This document shows, in pieces, positions 33,210 to 42,403 of a stretch of DNA of 64,000 nt (its first letter is position 1; the number at the start of each line of letters is the position of its first letter). This stretch comes from Bacillota bacterium (GTDB lineage Bacteria > Bacillota > Sulfobacillia > JACIYH01): contig JBFLXJ010000017.1 of NCBI GenBank assembly GCA_040757085.1, forward strand, positions 1 to 64,000, read 5' to 3'. Position numbers and translations under genes: made by a program. The notes beneath the pieces were generated by a model that was not told the DNA's origin, did not search any database, and was given only the letters and a program-made list of their open reading frames with translations.

Positions 33210-35394
33210 ATTGGACGAAGGGGATTACGTCGAAGTTGTCCTGGACGACGCCCCCCCGCGGGCGGGCGGGATGTGGACTTACCTGGTCCCGCCCTGCCTG
33301 AAGGGATGCCTGGCAGTGGGGCAGCGGGTGGAGGTGCCGTTCGGGGGCCGGGTTATGGAAGGCACCGTGGTGGGACCGGGCCGGCCTCCGCACCGGGCGG
33401 AAGTCCGCCCTGTGCTGGGCCTTGTTCCCGGCCGGGTGGCTTTACCCCCGGAACTGGTGAGCCTGGCCCTGGCCCTGGCGGGACTGTACATGTGCCCGCC
33501 GGCAGCGGGACTGCGGGCCGTATCTCCTCCCGCCCTCCGGGTTGAGGAGCGGGGGACGGTACGCCTGCTGGTTCCGGCCGGGGAACTGCAAGTCCGGGTC
33601 GCCTCGCTTCGGTCCCAGCGGGCGAAAAAGCTGGCAGGGATCCTCCTGACCGCGCCGCGCCGGCGGAGTTGGCCGCTCGGGGACCTGGAGGAGGCCTGGG
33701 AGGAAGGGCCGCGCTCGCTGCAGGAGACGCTGCGCATAATGTCCCGGCACGGACTGGTGCAGGTGGTGAGGTCGCGCCGGGGAGTTGCTGCCACCCGGGG
33801 GACCCTGCCGTCCGAGCCCGCGCCTGGCGCGGCCGCGGTGTCGTCCACCCCAGGGGCGGCGCCACGGCGCGAGGCGGCGGAGACGGTGGTGCTCTTGGGC
33901 GGAGATGCCTACGGCCGGGCGGAGATCTACCTGGGCACGGTGGAGGAAGCCCTGTCCCGGGGCGAAGCGGCCATCGTACTGGCACCGGAGATCGAGCAGG
34001 TGGACAGGCTGGCCCGCTGGTGGGGTGCTCGGCTGGGAGGGCGCCTGGCGGTGCTCCACGCCGGGCTCACCCCCGCCCGCAGACAGGCGGCCTGGTTATC
34101 CCTCGTCCGGGGTGGGGCACGGGTGGCCCTGGGCACCCGGTCGGCGGTTTTTGCTCCCGTTTCGACCCCCGCTCTGGTGGTCGTGGAAAGGGAGCACGAC
34201 GACGCCTATAAACAGGAGGAAATGCCCCGTTACCACGCCGCCCGGGTAGCCATGATGCGCCCCGTGGGCCAGGTGGTGCTGGGGAGTAGCACGCCCCGGC
34301 TGGAGACTTTCTTCCGGGCCGAACGGGGGGAGTACCGCCTGCGGGAGTTGCCCCGCCCGCCGCTGCCCCCGGTGACGGTGGTGGACCTGCGGTCGGCGGC
34401 AGGTCGTCCCCCGCGGGGTAACCTGAGCGGCCCCATGAGGGCCGCCCTGGCCCGCGTGGTGGCCCGGAGGGAGAGGGCGGTGCTGTTTCTCAACCGCCGG
34501 GGATATGCGGGGGCCGTGGCCTGCCGGGAGTGCGGCCAGGCCCTGGGATGTCCGCGCTGCCGGGTTTCCCTGGTGTATCACCGCCGTGGATTGATGTACT
34601 GTCACCTGTGCGGCTTTTCCCGTCCCGTGCCCGACTTCTGCCCCTTTTGCGGAGGGCGGGGGCTGGGCCTGTTCGGGGTGGGGACCCAGAAGGTGGAGCA
34701 GGAAGTGGAGCGCTTTTTGCCGGGGACGCCCGTCTTCCGCCTGGATGCGGACGCGGCATCCCGTCCCCAAGAAGTGGAGGCCGTGTGGAAAGCGTTTCTT
34801 GCCCATCGCCCGGCCGTGCTCGTGGGCACCCGGATGGTGGCCGGGGGAGCGGAATTCCCCGATCTGGGCCTGGTGGGGGTGGTCAACGCCGACGTGGGGT
34901 TGCACCTGCCTGACTTCCGGGCGGCGGAGCGGACCTTCTCCGTCCTGTATGACCTGGCGGAGATGGCGGTCGATTGGGGCGGTGAAGTGATCGTGCAGAC
35001 GTATCATCCCGATCATCACGTGATCCGGGCAGCGCGGGCCCACGACTACAGGGATTTCTACCGGGAAGAGATCTGCCTGCGCGAGGAACTCGGGTACCCG
35101 CCCTTTTCCCACCTGGTACGGGTGATATGCGCGGCTCCGGCAGAGCAGGAGGCCCGGCGGGCGGTGGAGGACATCTGCCGGCACCTGCCCCCCGCCCCGG
35201 GGGTGGAGGTGCTGGGGCCCGCGCCAGCGCCGCTCTCGCCGTTGAAGGGCATGTTCCGCTGGGTGGTGGTCTTGAAGAGCCGGGAGCCTCAGGGCGCCCA
35301 TGCTCCCCTGGAGGATGCGCTGGGGCGGGCCCGGGTCGAGGGACGCCGGGGGGTGCGGCTTACCGTGGACGTGGATCCTTATGATATGCTTTAA
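33202..35394 (+). CDS. priA: PriA-like replication restart protein with degenerate ATPase motifs
   Basis: About 730 aa with PriA organisation: an N-terminal DNA-binding domain, helicase core and zinc-binding insertion. The zinc ligands are intact (CRECGQALGCPRC, YCHLCG, CPFCGG), and the C-terminal motif VGTRMVAGGAEFPDLGLVGV is recognisable. Walker A, normally GVTGSGKTE, reads GGDAYGRAE here (about residue 233), with Lys and Thr lost. Walker B DEEH reads EREH (about 328). Such changes are known from actinobacterial PriA, considered helicase-inactive. The start is GTG 33202; TTG 33211 is an alternative. It lies between coaBC and def as in B. subtilis. Confidence 0.9.
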   Translation: MSELDEGDYVEVVLDDAPPRAGGMWTYLVPPCLKGCLAVGQRVEVPFGGRVMEGTVVGPGRPPHRAEVRPVLGLVPGRVALPPELVSLALALAGLYMCPPAAGLRAVSPPALRVEERGTVRLLVPAGELQVRVASLRSQRAKKLAGILLTAPRRRSWPLGDLEEAWEEGPRSLQETLRIMSRHGLVQVVRSRRGVAATRGTLPSEPAPGAAAVSSTPGAAPRREAAETVVLLGGDAYGRAEIYLGTVEEALSRGEAAIVLAPEIEQVDRLARWWGARLGGRLAVLHAGLTPARRQAAWLSLVRGGARVALGTRSAVFAPVSTPALVVVEREHDDAYKQEEMPRYHAARVAMMRPVGQVVLGSSTPRLETFFRAERGEYRLRELPRPPLPPVTVVDLRSAAGRPPRGNLSGPMRAALARVVARRERAVLFLNRRGYAGAVACRECGQALGCPRCRVSLVYHRRGLMYCHLCGFSRPVPDFCPFCGGRGLGLFGVGTQKVEQEVERFLPGTPVFRLDADAASRPQEVEAVWKAFLAHRPAVLVGTRMVAGGAEFPDLGLVGVVNADVGLHLPDFRAAERTFSVLYDLAEMAVDWGGEVIVQTYHPDHHVIRAARAHDYRDFYREEICLREELGYPPFSHLVRVICAAPAEQEARRAVEDICRHLPPAPGVEVLGPAPAPLSPLKGMFRWVVVLKSREPQGAHAPLEDALGRARVEGRRGVRLTVDVDPYDML

Positions 35395-35414
35395 GGGGGT
35401 GGAGGCGGGGCCGT

Positions 35415-36815
35415 ATGGCATCCGGAGAGATAAGGTGTGATCCTGATCCCGTGTTACGAAAGGTGGCCAAACCCGTGCGGCGGGTGAACCGCCAGGTGCG
35501 GGATCTCCTGGACGATATGCTGGTGGCAATGCGCCGGGCGCGGGGGGTGGGGCTGGCGGCGCCCCAGGTGGGTATCTCCCGGCGGGTAATCGTGGTGGAC
35601 GTGGGCGACGGGCCCATCGAACTCATCAATCCCGAGATTGTCCACGCCGAGGGCAGCGAGACAGCGGTGGAGGGGTGCCTGTCCGTGCCAGGGCTGGTGG
35701 GGGAAGTGCCCCGCTATGAGAAGATCACTGTGAGCGGGCTCGACCGGCACGGCCGCCAGATCTGGGTGGAAGCGGAGGGGCTCCTGGCCCGGGCCATGCA
35801 GCACGAGATCGACCACCTGAACGGTATCCTCTTCGTGGATCGGGCCGTGGAGGTGCGCGAGGTAATGCCGGCGCCCCGGGTAGTATTCCTGGGGACGGGG
35901 GAGTTTGCCCTGCCCACTCTGGAGGCGCTGCAGGCAGAATGCGATCTGGTGGCCGTGGTCACCCGTCCGGACCGGCCCCGGGGGAGGGGCCTGGTTCCGG
36001 GGGCACCCCCGGTGAAGGAAAGGGCCCGGGATCTGGGGATCGAGGTGCTGCAGCCCGCCTCCCTGGGGGCGGAGGAATTCCTGGCCGAGGTGCGGGCCCT
36101 GGAGCCGGATTACCTGGTGGTGGCCGATTTCGGCCGTATCCTTCCCGCTTCCCTTCTGGGGGTGGGCAAGGCAGTGGTCAACCTGCATCCCTCGTTGCTG
36201 CCCCGCTGGCGGGGCCCGGCGCCCATCGAGCGGGCCATCATGGCGGGTGACCGGGTGACCGGGGTGACTACCCTGTACGTCTCGGAACGGGTCGATGCGG
36301 GGGACATCATCCTCCAGAAAGAGGTACCCATATCTCCCGAAGATACCGGGGGGAGCCTGCGGGCACGGCTGGCCCGGGAGGGAGCGGAACTGGTGGTGAG
36401 CACGCTGCATCTGCTGATCAAGGGGCAGGCCCCCCGCCGGGCGCAGGACGAATCCCTGGCCACTTACGCCGCCCCCATTACGGCGGCGGACGAGGTGCTG
36501 GACTGGACCAGGCCCGCGGATGACGTGGTAAATCACGTGCGTGCCCTGGCCCCTTCACCGGGGGCACGTACCCGGTGGGCAGGACGTCATTTAAAGGTGG
36601 GGCGGGCCCGCGTGTACACGCCCGCAGCCGCGGCGGTGGGCTCTCCTGGGCAGGTTGTGGCCCACACGGACGAGGGATTTGTGGTGGCTTGCGGCAGGGG
36701 AGCCGTAGAAGTACTGGAAGTGCAGCCGGAAGGGCGACGCTGGATGCCCGCAGCGGACTTCCTGCGGGGTTACCGCTTGCAGGTAGGAGAATTCGTGGGA
36801 AAGGAGGAGACCTGA
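35415..36815 (+). CDS. fused peptide deformylase / methionyl-tRNA formyltransferase
   Basis: One 466-codon frame holds both enzymes of the formyl-methionine cycle. Residues 1-150 are a complete deformylase: GVGLAAPQVG, EGCLSVPG and metal-binding HEIDH. From Met151 onward is a complete Fmt: PAPRVVFLGTGEFALP, HPSLLPRWRGPAPIERAI, and DAGDIILQKE, followed by the C-terminal tRNA-binding domain. No stop or frameshift separates them. The internal ATG 35865 has GGAGG 11 bases upstream (849-853 of that line), so free Fmt could also be made. Elsewhere def and fmt are adjacent separate genes, so this is a fusion by loss of the def stop. Confidence 0.93.
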   Translation: MASGEIRCDPDPVLRKVAKPVRRVNRQVRDLLDDMLVAMRRARGVGLAAPQVGISRRVIVVDVGDGPIELINPEIVHAEGSETAVEGCLSVPGLVGEVPRYEKITVSGLDRHGRQIWVEAEGLLARAMQHEIDHLNGILFVDRAVEVREVMPAPRVVFLGTGEFALPTLEALQAECDLVAVVTRPDRPRGRGLVPGAPPVKERARDLGIEVLQPASLGAEEFLAEVRALEPDYLVVADFGRILPASLLGVGKAVVNLHPSLLPRWRGPAPIERAIMAGDRVTGVTTLYVSERVDAGDIILQKEVPISPEDTGGSLRARLAREGAELVVSTLHLLIKGQAPRRAQDESLATYAAPITAADEVLDWTRPADDVVNHVRALAPSPGARTRWAGRHLKVGRARVYTPAAAAVGSPGQVVAHTDEGFVVACGRGAVEVLEVQPEGRRWMPAADFLRGYRLQVGEFVGKEET

Positions 36816-36816
36816 T

Positions 36817-37515
36817 TTGTACTGGGGATACGGTGTGGACGCCGGCCTCTTGCTGTTCGTGCTGCCCGCGTTTATCTTTTCCCTCTATGCTCAGGCGCGG
36901 GTGACCGCCACCGCCCAGCAGTTTTCCCGGGTGATGGCCTCCGTTGGTAAGACCGGGGCCCAGGTGGCGGAGGAACTGCTCTGGCGGGCGGGAATAAGGG
37001 ACGTGCGGGTGACCAGGACCCCGGGGGTGCTCAGCGACCACTACGATCCCCGCCAGCGCGTCCTGCGCCTTTCCCCCGCCGTGCACGACGGCTTTTCCAT
37101 CACTGCCCTGGGGGTGGCCGCCCACGAGGTGGGCCATGCCATCCAGCACGCGGTGGGTTACGGTCCCCTGGCCCTGCGCAACCGCCTGGTGCCGGTGGTG
37201 AGCTTCAGTTCCCAGGCCGCCATCCCCCTGTTCTTCGTGGGGCTCATCGTGGGATCGGGATCCCTCATGAACCTGGGGCTGATCCTGTTCCTGGGTGCGG
37301 TGGTGTTCACCGCCATCACCCTCCCCGTGGAGTACAACGCCAGCTCCCGCGCCCTGGCCGAGTTGGAGGTAGGGGGATATCTGCGCACGGAGCGAGAAGT
37401 GCGGGGTGCCCGGGCGGTGCTGAACGCCGCCGCCCTCACCTACGTGGCGGCCCTGGCGATGGCGGTGGCCCAGCTGCTGCGCATGTTCATGCTGGCCCGC
37501 AGCCGGGAGGACTGA
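36817..37515 (+). CDS. YugP-type membrane zinc metallopeptidase
   Basis: A 232-residue Zn_peptidase_2 protein. It has a hydrophobic N-terminal segment (LLLFVLPAFIFSLYA), the zinc site AAHEVGHAIQH, and two or three more membrane segments (IPLFFVGLIVGSG, LGLILFLGAVVFTAITL). TTG 36817 follows AAGGAGGAG, one base after the def-fmt stop. The same gene often sits between fmt and rsmB in clostridia. The substrate is unknown. Confidence 0.9.
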   Translation: MYWGYGVDAGLLLFVLPAFIFSLYAQARVTATAQQFSRVMASVGKTGAQVAEELLWRAGIRDVRVTRTPGVLSDHYDPRQRVLRLSPAVHDGFSITALGVAAHEVGHAIQHAVGYGPLALRNRLVPVVSFSSQAAIPLFFVGLIVGSGSLMNLGLILFLGAVVFTAITLPVEYNASSRALAELEVGGYLRTEREVRGARAVLNAAALTYVAALAMAVAQLLRMFMLARSRED

Positions 37516-37516
37516 G

Positions 37517-38875
37517 GTGCCTGCCACCGCTGGCCGGGAACTGGCCCTGCGCATCCTGGGGGAAGTCGAAAAGGGTGCTTACGCCGACGTGGCTTTTGAC
37601 CGCTTGAGCCGCTGGGAGAAAGACCCCCGGGAGCGCGCGTTTGCCCAGGAACTGGCCTACGGGGTGGTACGCCACCTCCTCACAATAGACCGTACCCTGG
37701 CCCGTTACCTGCGCCACCCCCTGGAGAAGTTGCCAGTCCCCATCCGCAACAGTTTACGCCTGGGGGCCTACGAGCTTATGTTCGCCGAGGGGGCGGCCTA
37801 CGCGGCCGTGTCCCAGGCGGTGGAGCTGGCTCGCACCCACGGTCATGCGGGCACGGCCTCCCTGGTCAATGCCGTGCTGCGCAGGGTGGCGCAGGATCCC
37901 CGCCCCCCGGCTCTCGACCGGGAGGCGGGGGACGTGGGTCGCATCTCCCTCACTTACTCTTGCCCGGAGTGGCTGGTGCGGCGGTGGGTTGCCAGGCTGG
38001 GGGCGGGGGAAGCTGAGGCCCTGTGCGCGGCCATCAACCGTACCCCTCTTTTGGTGGGGCGGTGCAATGTCACCCGCATCGGGCCCGCCGAACTGCTCTC
38101 CCGCCTGGAAAAGGAGGGAGTGCGGGCCCGGCCGGGACGTTATCGCCCTGAGTGCTTTGTCCTGGAGGAGAGTCCGGTGCCCGTGGCGGAACTGCTGTCA
38201 TTCCGGGAGGGGTTATTCTCCCTCCAGGACGAGGGGTCCGCCCTGGTGGCACCCGTGCTCGATCCCCACCCCGGCGAGCGGGTGGTGGATGCGTGCAGCG
38301 CCCCGGGCACCAAGACTGCCCACCTGCTGGAACTTATGGGGGGGCGGGGGGAAGTGCTGGCGGTGGACGTCAACCCCCGGCGGCTACGCCTGGTGGAGGA
38401 GGGTTGCATCCGCCTGGGGCTGGGGACGCTGCACACCGTGGCCGGAGATGCCCGGCGCCTGGGGGAACTGTTGCCTGCCGCCTGGGAAGGCCGGGCCGAC
38501 CGCATCCTGGTGGATGCCCCCTGTTCGGGGCTGGGCGCGGTGGCCAGGCGGCCCGACCTGCGTTGGCGGCGCAGTGAAGCCGATCTGCGTACCCTGGCCG
38601 GGTTGCAGGGGGAAATCCTGGACGGGGCCGCCGCTGCCCTGGCCCCGGGGGGAGTGCTCGTCTATTCCACCTGCACTACGGAGCCGGAGGAAAACCAGCA
38701 GGTGGTGGAGTCTTTCCTGGCCCGGCACCCCGAGTTCACGCCGGACCAAATTGCCCTGTGGGTTCCTTCCGCGTTGCGGGAAGAATGCGGGGACGGATGG
38801 TTGCAGCTCTGGCCCCACCGGCACGGTGTGGACGGTTTTTTCATATGCCGGTTGCGCAAGGGTGGAGAGGGATAG
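37517..38875 (+). CDS. rsmB: 16S rRNA (cytosine-967-C5)-methyltransferase
   Basis: A 452-residue RsmB. The N-terminal NusB-like domain (about 1-130) has RERAFAQELAYGVVRH. The SAM domain has DACSAPGTKTAHL, with catalytic cysteines in VDAPCSGLG and YSTCTTEPEEN. The start is GTG 37517, directly after the YugP stop. The rlmN gene that follows rsmB in B. subtilis is absent here; the PP2C gene comes next. Confidence 0.95.
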   Translation: MPATAGRELALRILGEVEKGAYADVAFDRLSRWEKDPRERAFAQELAYGVVRHLLTIDRTLARYLRHPLEKLPVPIRNSLRLGAYELMFAEGAAYAAVSQAVELARTHGHAGTASLVNAVLRRVAQDPRPPALDREAGDVGRISLTYSCPEWLVRRWVARLGAGEAEALCAAINRTPLLVGRCNVTRIGPAELLSRLEKEGVRARPGRYRPECFVLEESPVPVAELLSFREGLFSLQDEGSALVAPVLDPHPGERVVDACSAPGTKTAHLLELMGGRGEVLAVDVNPRRLRLVEEGCIRLGLGTLHTVAGDARRLGELLPAAWEGRADRILVDAPCSGLGAVARRPDLRWRRSEADLRTLAGLQGEILDGAAAALAPGGVLVYSTCTTEPEENQQVVESFLARHPEFTPDQIALWVPSALREECGDGWLQLWPHRHGVDGFFICRLRKGGEG

Positions 38876-38915
38876 AGCATCGAAACAGAGAACTTGTGGG
38901 AGCGGGGGTGAAAGG

Positions 38916-39692
38916 GTGAGGGCCTGGGCTGCCAGCGACACCGGGTTGGTGCGTGCCCGCAACGAAGACGCCTACATGGTTCTCGAACTTGGGGATGGGC
39001 TGGCCTGCGCGGTGGCAGACGGGCTGGGGGGGATGCAGTCGGGGGAGGTGGCGGCTGCCCTGGCCGTGGAGGTGGTGAGGGAACGGCTGGCGCAGCACCG
39101 GGGGACAGCGGTGCCGGAGGTGCTGCGCGATGCCATCTGGGCCGCCCACCACCGCATTCAGGAAGTGGGGCTTGCCCGCCGGGAGCCCATGGCCAGTACC
39201 CTCACCCTGGCCGTGCTCACTCCCGGGCTGGTGATCATTGGTCACGTGGGGGACAGCCGCGCTTATCTCTTCCGTCCCGGCCGCGCGGATGAGGGTACCG
39301 CGGGGCCGGGGAGCGGGAAGACGGAAAGAATAGGGGTTCTGAGGCAACTCACCCGAGACCACTCCCGGGTGGGGGAAATGGTGTGGCGGGGGGAACTCAC
39401 GGAGGCTCAGGCACGTTGCCATCCCCAGCGTCACCTGCTCGACCAGGCGGTGGGGGCAGGGGACCGGCTTCATGTGGATTTGCTGCAGAAGGAACTTGAG
39501 CAGGGGGACGTCGTCCTCCTGTGCACGGATGGTCTCACTGCAGTGGTTGATTCTTCTGAAATCGCCTGGGTGCTGGCGCAGGGGGACCTTCCCCTGGCCG
39601 CCGGCCGGTTGGTGGAAATGGCGAATCGGCGGGGTGGACCCGATAATGTGACAGTGGTGGTGGCGGAGGCACGTTGGGAGGACAATCGTTGA
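38916..39692 (+). CDS. prpC: PP2C-family serine/threonine phosphatase
   Basis: A 258-residue phosphatase that reverses phosphorylation by the adjacent kinase. Metal-binding motifs are present: RARNEDA, AVADGLGGMQSGEVA, GHVGDSRAYL, LCTDGL, and GGPDNVTVVVAE. A loop of about 18 residues, Gly-rich (EGTAGPGSGKTE), is inserted after SRAYLFR. GTG 38916 is chosen by homology. It overlaps the kinase gene by four bases (TTGA). Confidence 0.94.
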   Translation: MRAWAASDTGLVRARNEDAYMVLELGDGLACAVADGLGGMQSGEVAAALAVEVVRERLAQHRGTAVPEVLRDAIWAAHHRIQEVGLARREPMASTLTLAVLTPGLVIIGHVGDSRAYLFRPGRADEGTAGPGSGKTERIGVLRQLTRDHSRVGEMVWRGELTEAQARCHPQRHLLDQAVGAGDRLHVDLLQKELEQGDVVLLCTDGLTAVVDSSEIAWVLAQGDLPLAAGRLVEMANRRGGPDNVTVVVAEARWEDNR

Positions 39693-41524
39693 TCGGCAGG
39701 AAGCTGGCTGGTCGCTATCAGGTGGTGGAGCGGCTGGGTGCGGGCGGCATGGGGGTGGTGTACCGGGCCGAAGACACCTGGCTGGGCCGTACCGTGGCCA
39801 TCAAGGTCCTGCGCCCGGAACTGGCCGCCGACGCCGACTTCCTGCGGCGGTTCCGGCGGGAGGCCAAAGCGGCGGCCTGCCTGTCCCATCCCAACATCGT
39901 GAGCCTGTTCGATGTGGGTCAGGACGGGGACCTCCACTACCTGGTCATGGAGTATGTGCCCGGCCATACCCTGGAGCAGCGCCTGGACCGGGGGCCTCTC
40001 CCTCCGGGGGAGGCGGTGCGGGTGGCTTCCCTGGTGGCGGCGGCCCTGGAGCACGCCCACTCCCATGACGTCGTCCACCGGGACATCAAGCCTCAGAACA
40101 TCCTGCTGGCGCCGGGGGGACAGGTTAAGGTCACCGACTTCGGCATTGCCCGCGCCGGGGTAGCCTCTACGGTGACCCACCCCGGTGCCATCGTGGGTTC
40201 GGTGCATTACCTGGCCCCCGAGCAGGTGCAGGGGGCGCCGGGAGACCAGCAGGCGGACGTGTACGCCCTGGGCGTGGTGCTCTACCGCATGCTCACAGGG
40301 CGGCTCCCCTTCGAGGGGGAGAACCCCATCAGCGTGGCCCTGAAGCACGTGCACGAACAACCTGTTCCCCTGCGCCGTTTGGCACCCCGGACCCCGCCCG
40401 GGCTGGAAAAGGTGGTCATGCGGGCGCTCCGAAAGGATCCGGACGAGCGGTATGCGTCCGCCGGGGAGTTGCTGGCCGACCTGCAGGGGGTGGCTGCCCA
40501 GTCGGGGGTGGCCTCTGTCCGGGGGGGTGAGGCTGTGATTGGGGAGCACAACCTGCGTCCGGTGCGCCACCAGCGGGTGACCAGGCGTCCTCGCCTGGTG
40601 TCCTGGGTCCTCTTCACGATCCTGGTCTTGGGCCTGTTGGCGTACGGCGGCTACGCCTTCTCGCGGTGGTGGTACGTGCCCACCCTCACCACTCCCAACG
40701 TGCTCAGGATGGATCTGGCTTCTGCCCAGGAGCAACTGCGCTCCCAGGGGTTGCAATACGAAGTGGTGGGGCAGCTATATTCCTCCGAGGTGGAGGTGTC
40801 TCACGTCATCAACCAGGATCCCGACCCGGGGGAACCGGTGAAAAAGGGTGGAATGGTCAAACTCTGGATCAGCCTTGGCCCCGAGTTCGTCAAGGGTGGG
40901 GTGCCTGCCGTGGAGGGGAAGACGCTGCGGGAGGCACAGGAGATCCTGCGTTCGGTAGGGCTGGAGGCCAGGGCCACGTATCGCTACCACGACACCCAGC
41001 CCAGGGATACTGTCATATCCCAGCGCCCCCGGGCGGGGGACCCCGCCGTGAAGGGGTCTGCCGTGGACCTGGAGGTTTCCTCGGGACCGGAGCCCAAGCC
41101 CACCCAGGTGCCGTCGGTCTACGGACTCACCGTGGAACAGGCCTCCTCCCGGCTCAAGGAGGCGGGGTTGGCGCTGGGCGCGGTGGAGGAAGTACCCAAT
41201 GCCTTGCCGCGGGGGACGGTGTGCGGGCAGGAACCCGCGGCCGGGGAGACGGTGCCCCAGGATACGGTGGTCAATATCAAGCGCAGCAAGGGTACTTCCC
41301 TGCCCGTCCACCGTTCTCTGGTGCTGGTCTCCGTCCCCGGTAAGGTCGAGGAGACCCACCTCGTCCAGGTGGTGGTGACGGACGAACTGGGCACCGCAGT
41401 GGTTTTCTCCGGCCAAAGGCCGGGAGGTTCCGATTTCCCGGTGGTGGTGACCTGGGCGGGGGCACAGGCGGCGGTGAAGACCATGTGCGACGGACAGGTG
41501 GTTTACGAGGGGGTACTGAAGTAG
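39689..41524 (+). CDS. prkC: PASTA-domain membrane serine/threonine kinase (PrkC/StkP type)
   Basis: About 611 aa. The N-terminal kinase domain (about 5-260) has the GAGGMGVVY loop, catalytic VAIKVL lysine, HRDIKPQN, DFGIA and APEQ. A single membrane segment lies near 310-330 (SWVLFTILVLGLLAYGG). Outside the cell, three PASTA repeats follow (from TPNVLRMDLASAQEQL; VPAVEGKTLREAQEIL; VPSVYGLTVEQASSRL), then a beta-rich tail. PASTA kinases sense peptidoglycan fragments and control spore germination and the cell wall. TTG 39689 has GGGAGG ahead. Confidence 0.95.
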   Translation: MIGRKLAGRYQVVERLGAGGMGVVYRAEDTWLGRTVAIKVLRPELAADADFLRRFRREAKAAACLSHPNIVSLFDVGQDGDLHYLVMEYVPGHTLEQRLDRGPLPPGEAVRVASLVAAALEHAHSHDVVHRDIKPQNILLAPGGQVKVTDFGIARAGVASTVTHPGAIVGSVHYLAPEQVQGAPGDQQADVYALGVVLYRMLTGRLPFEGENPISVALKHVHEQPVPLRRLAPRTPPGLEKVVMRALRKDPDERYASAGELLADLQGVAAQSGVASVRGGEAVIGEHNLRPVRHQRVTRRPRLVSWVLFTILVLGLLAYGGYAFSRWWYVPTLTTPNVLRMDLASAQEQLRSQGLQYEVVGQLYSSEVEVSHVINQDPDPGEPVKKGGMVKLWISLGPEFVKGGVPAVEGKTLREAQEILRSVGLEARATYRYHDTQPRDTVISQRPRAGDPAVKGSAVDLEVSSGPEPKPTQVPSVYGLTVEQASSRLKEAGLALGAVEEVPNALPRGTVCGQEPAAGETVPQDTVVNIKRSKGTSLPVHRSLVLVSVPGKVEETHLVQVVVTDELGTAVVFSGQRPGGSDFPVVVTWAGAQAAVKTMCDGQVVYEGVLK

Positions 41525-41536
41525 GAGCGGTCGGTT

Positions 41537-42403
41537 GTGCGCGGGCAGGTACTGGGTTGTTACGGCGACCGGGTGGCGGTGCGCCTAGAGGGAGGGGAAG
41601 AACTGAGTTGCCGCCTGCGGGGCCGCCTGCGCCGGGAGGCCCTGGGTGTGGTAGCAGGTGACCTGGTCCGGGTGGGCGGGAGCCGGGCGGCTCCGGTCGT
41701 GGAGGAAGTGTTTCCCCGCCGCAATCTGCTGGATCGGCCCGTGGTGGCCAACGTGGACCAGGTCCTGGTGGTGTTTTCTTACCGGGACCCGCCCCTGGAC
41801 CTGGGGCACGTGGGCAGGGTCCTCGTGGCGGCGGAGAAGGCCGGTGTGGGCGCGGTGGCGGTGCTCAGCAAGGCCGACCTGCTGGAAGAAGGAGAGCGTT
41901 CCCAGGTGCGGGATCTCTTCCGGGCCGTTCCCTATCGGCTGGTGGTGACCAGCGCTGTCACGGGGGAAGGACTGGACGAGCTGCGGCCGCTGCTCCACGG
42001 CAGGGTTTCCGTGCTGGCCGGTCAGAGCGGGGTGGGGAAATCCCGCCTGCTCAACGCGCTGCGACCCGGCCTGGCGCTGGCCACCGGGGAAATTTCCCCC
42101 CGCGTGCGGCGCGGTCGCCACACCACCCGCCTGGCCCGTCTGCTGGACGTGAACGGAGGGATGGTGGCCGATACCCCCGGTTTTTCCCGCCTGGATCTCG
42201 CCGGTGTGGACCGGCGGGAACTGGCGGCCCTGTTCCCGGAAATGCTGGAACTGGCACCGCATTGCCGCTTCGCGGATTGCTACCATCGGGCCGAGCCGGA
42301 TTGCGCGGTGCGGGAGGCGGCGGAACAGGGGCGCGTGGCTCCCTGGCGCTACCGGCTGTACCTTGAGTTGCTGGGTGAAATCGAGGAGGCTTTACCCTGG
42401 TGA
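41537..42403 (+). CDS. rsgA: ribosome small subunit-dependent GTPase A
   Basis: A circularly permuted GTPase of 288 aa acting in late 30S maturation. An OB-fold N-terminus comes first, then G4 (LSKADLLE) before G1 (GQSGVGKSRLLNAL) and G3 (DTPGFS). The C-terminal zinc site is CRFADCYHRAEPDC. GTG start at 41537. It overlaps rpe by four bases (GTGA). The prkC-rsgA-rpe order is conserved. Confidence 0.95.
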   Translation: MRGQVLGCYGDRVAVRLEGGEELSCRLRGRLRREALGVVAGDLVRVGGSRAAPVVEEVFPRRNLLDRPVVANVDQVLVVFSYRDPPLDLGHVGRVLVAAEKAGVGAVAVLSKADLLEEGERSQVRDLFRAVPYRLVVTSAVTGEGLDELRPLLHGRVSVLAGQSGVGKSRLLNALRPGLALATGEISPRVRRGRHTTRLARLLDVNGGMVADTPGFSRLDLAGVDRRELAALFPEMLELAPHCRFADCYHRAEPDCAVREAAEQGRVAPWRYRLYLELLGEIEEALPW

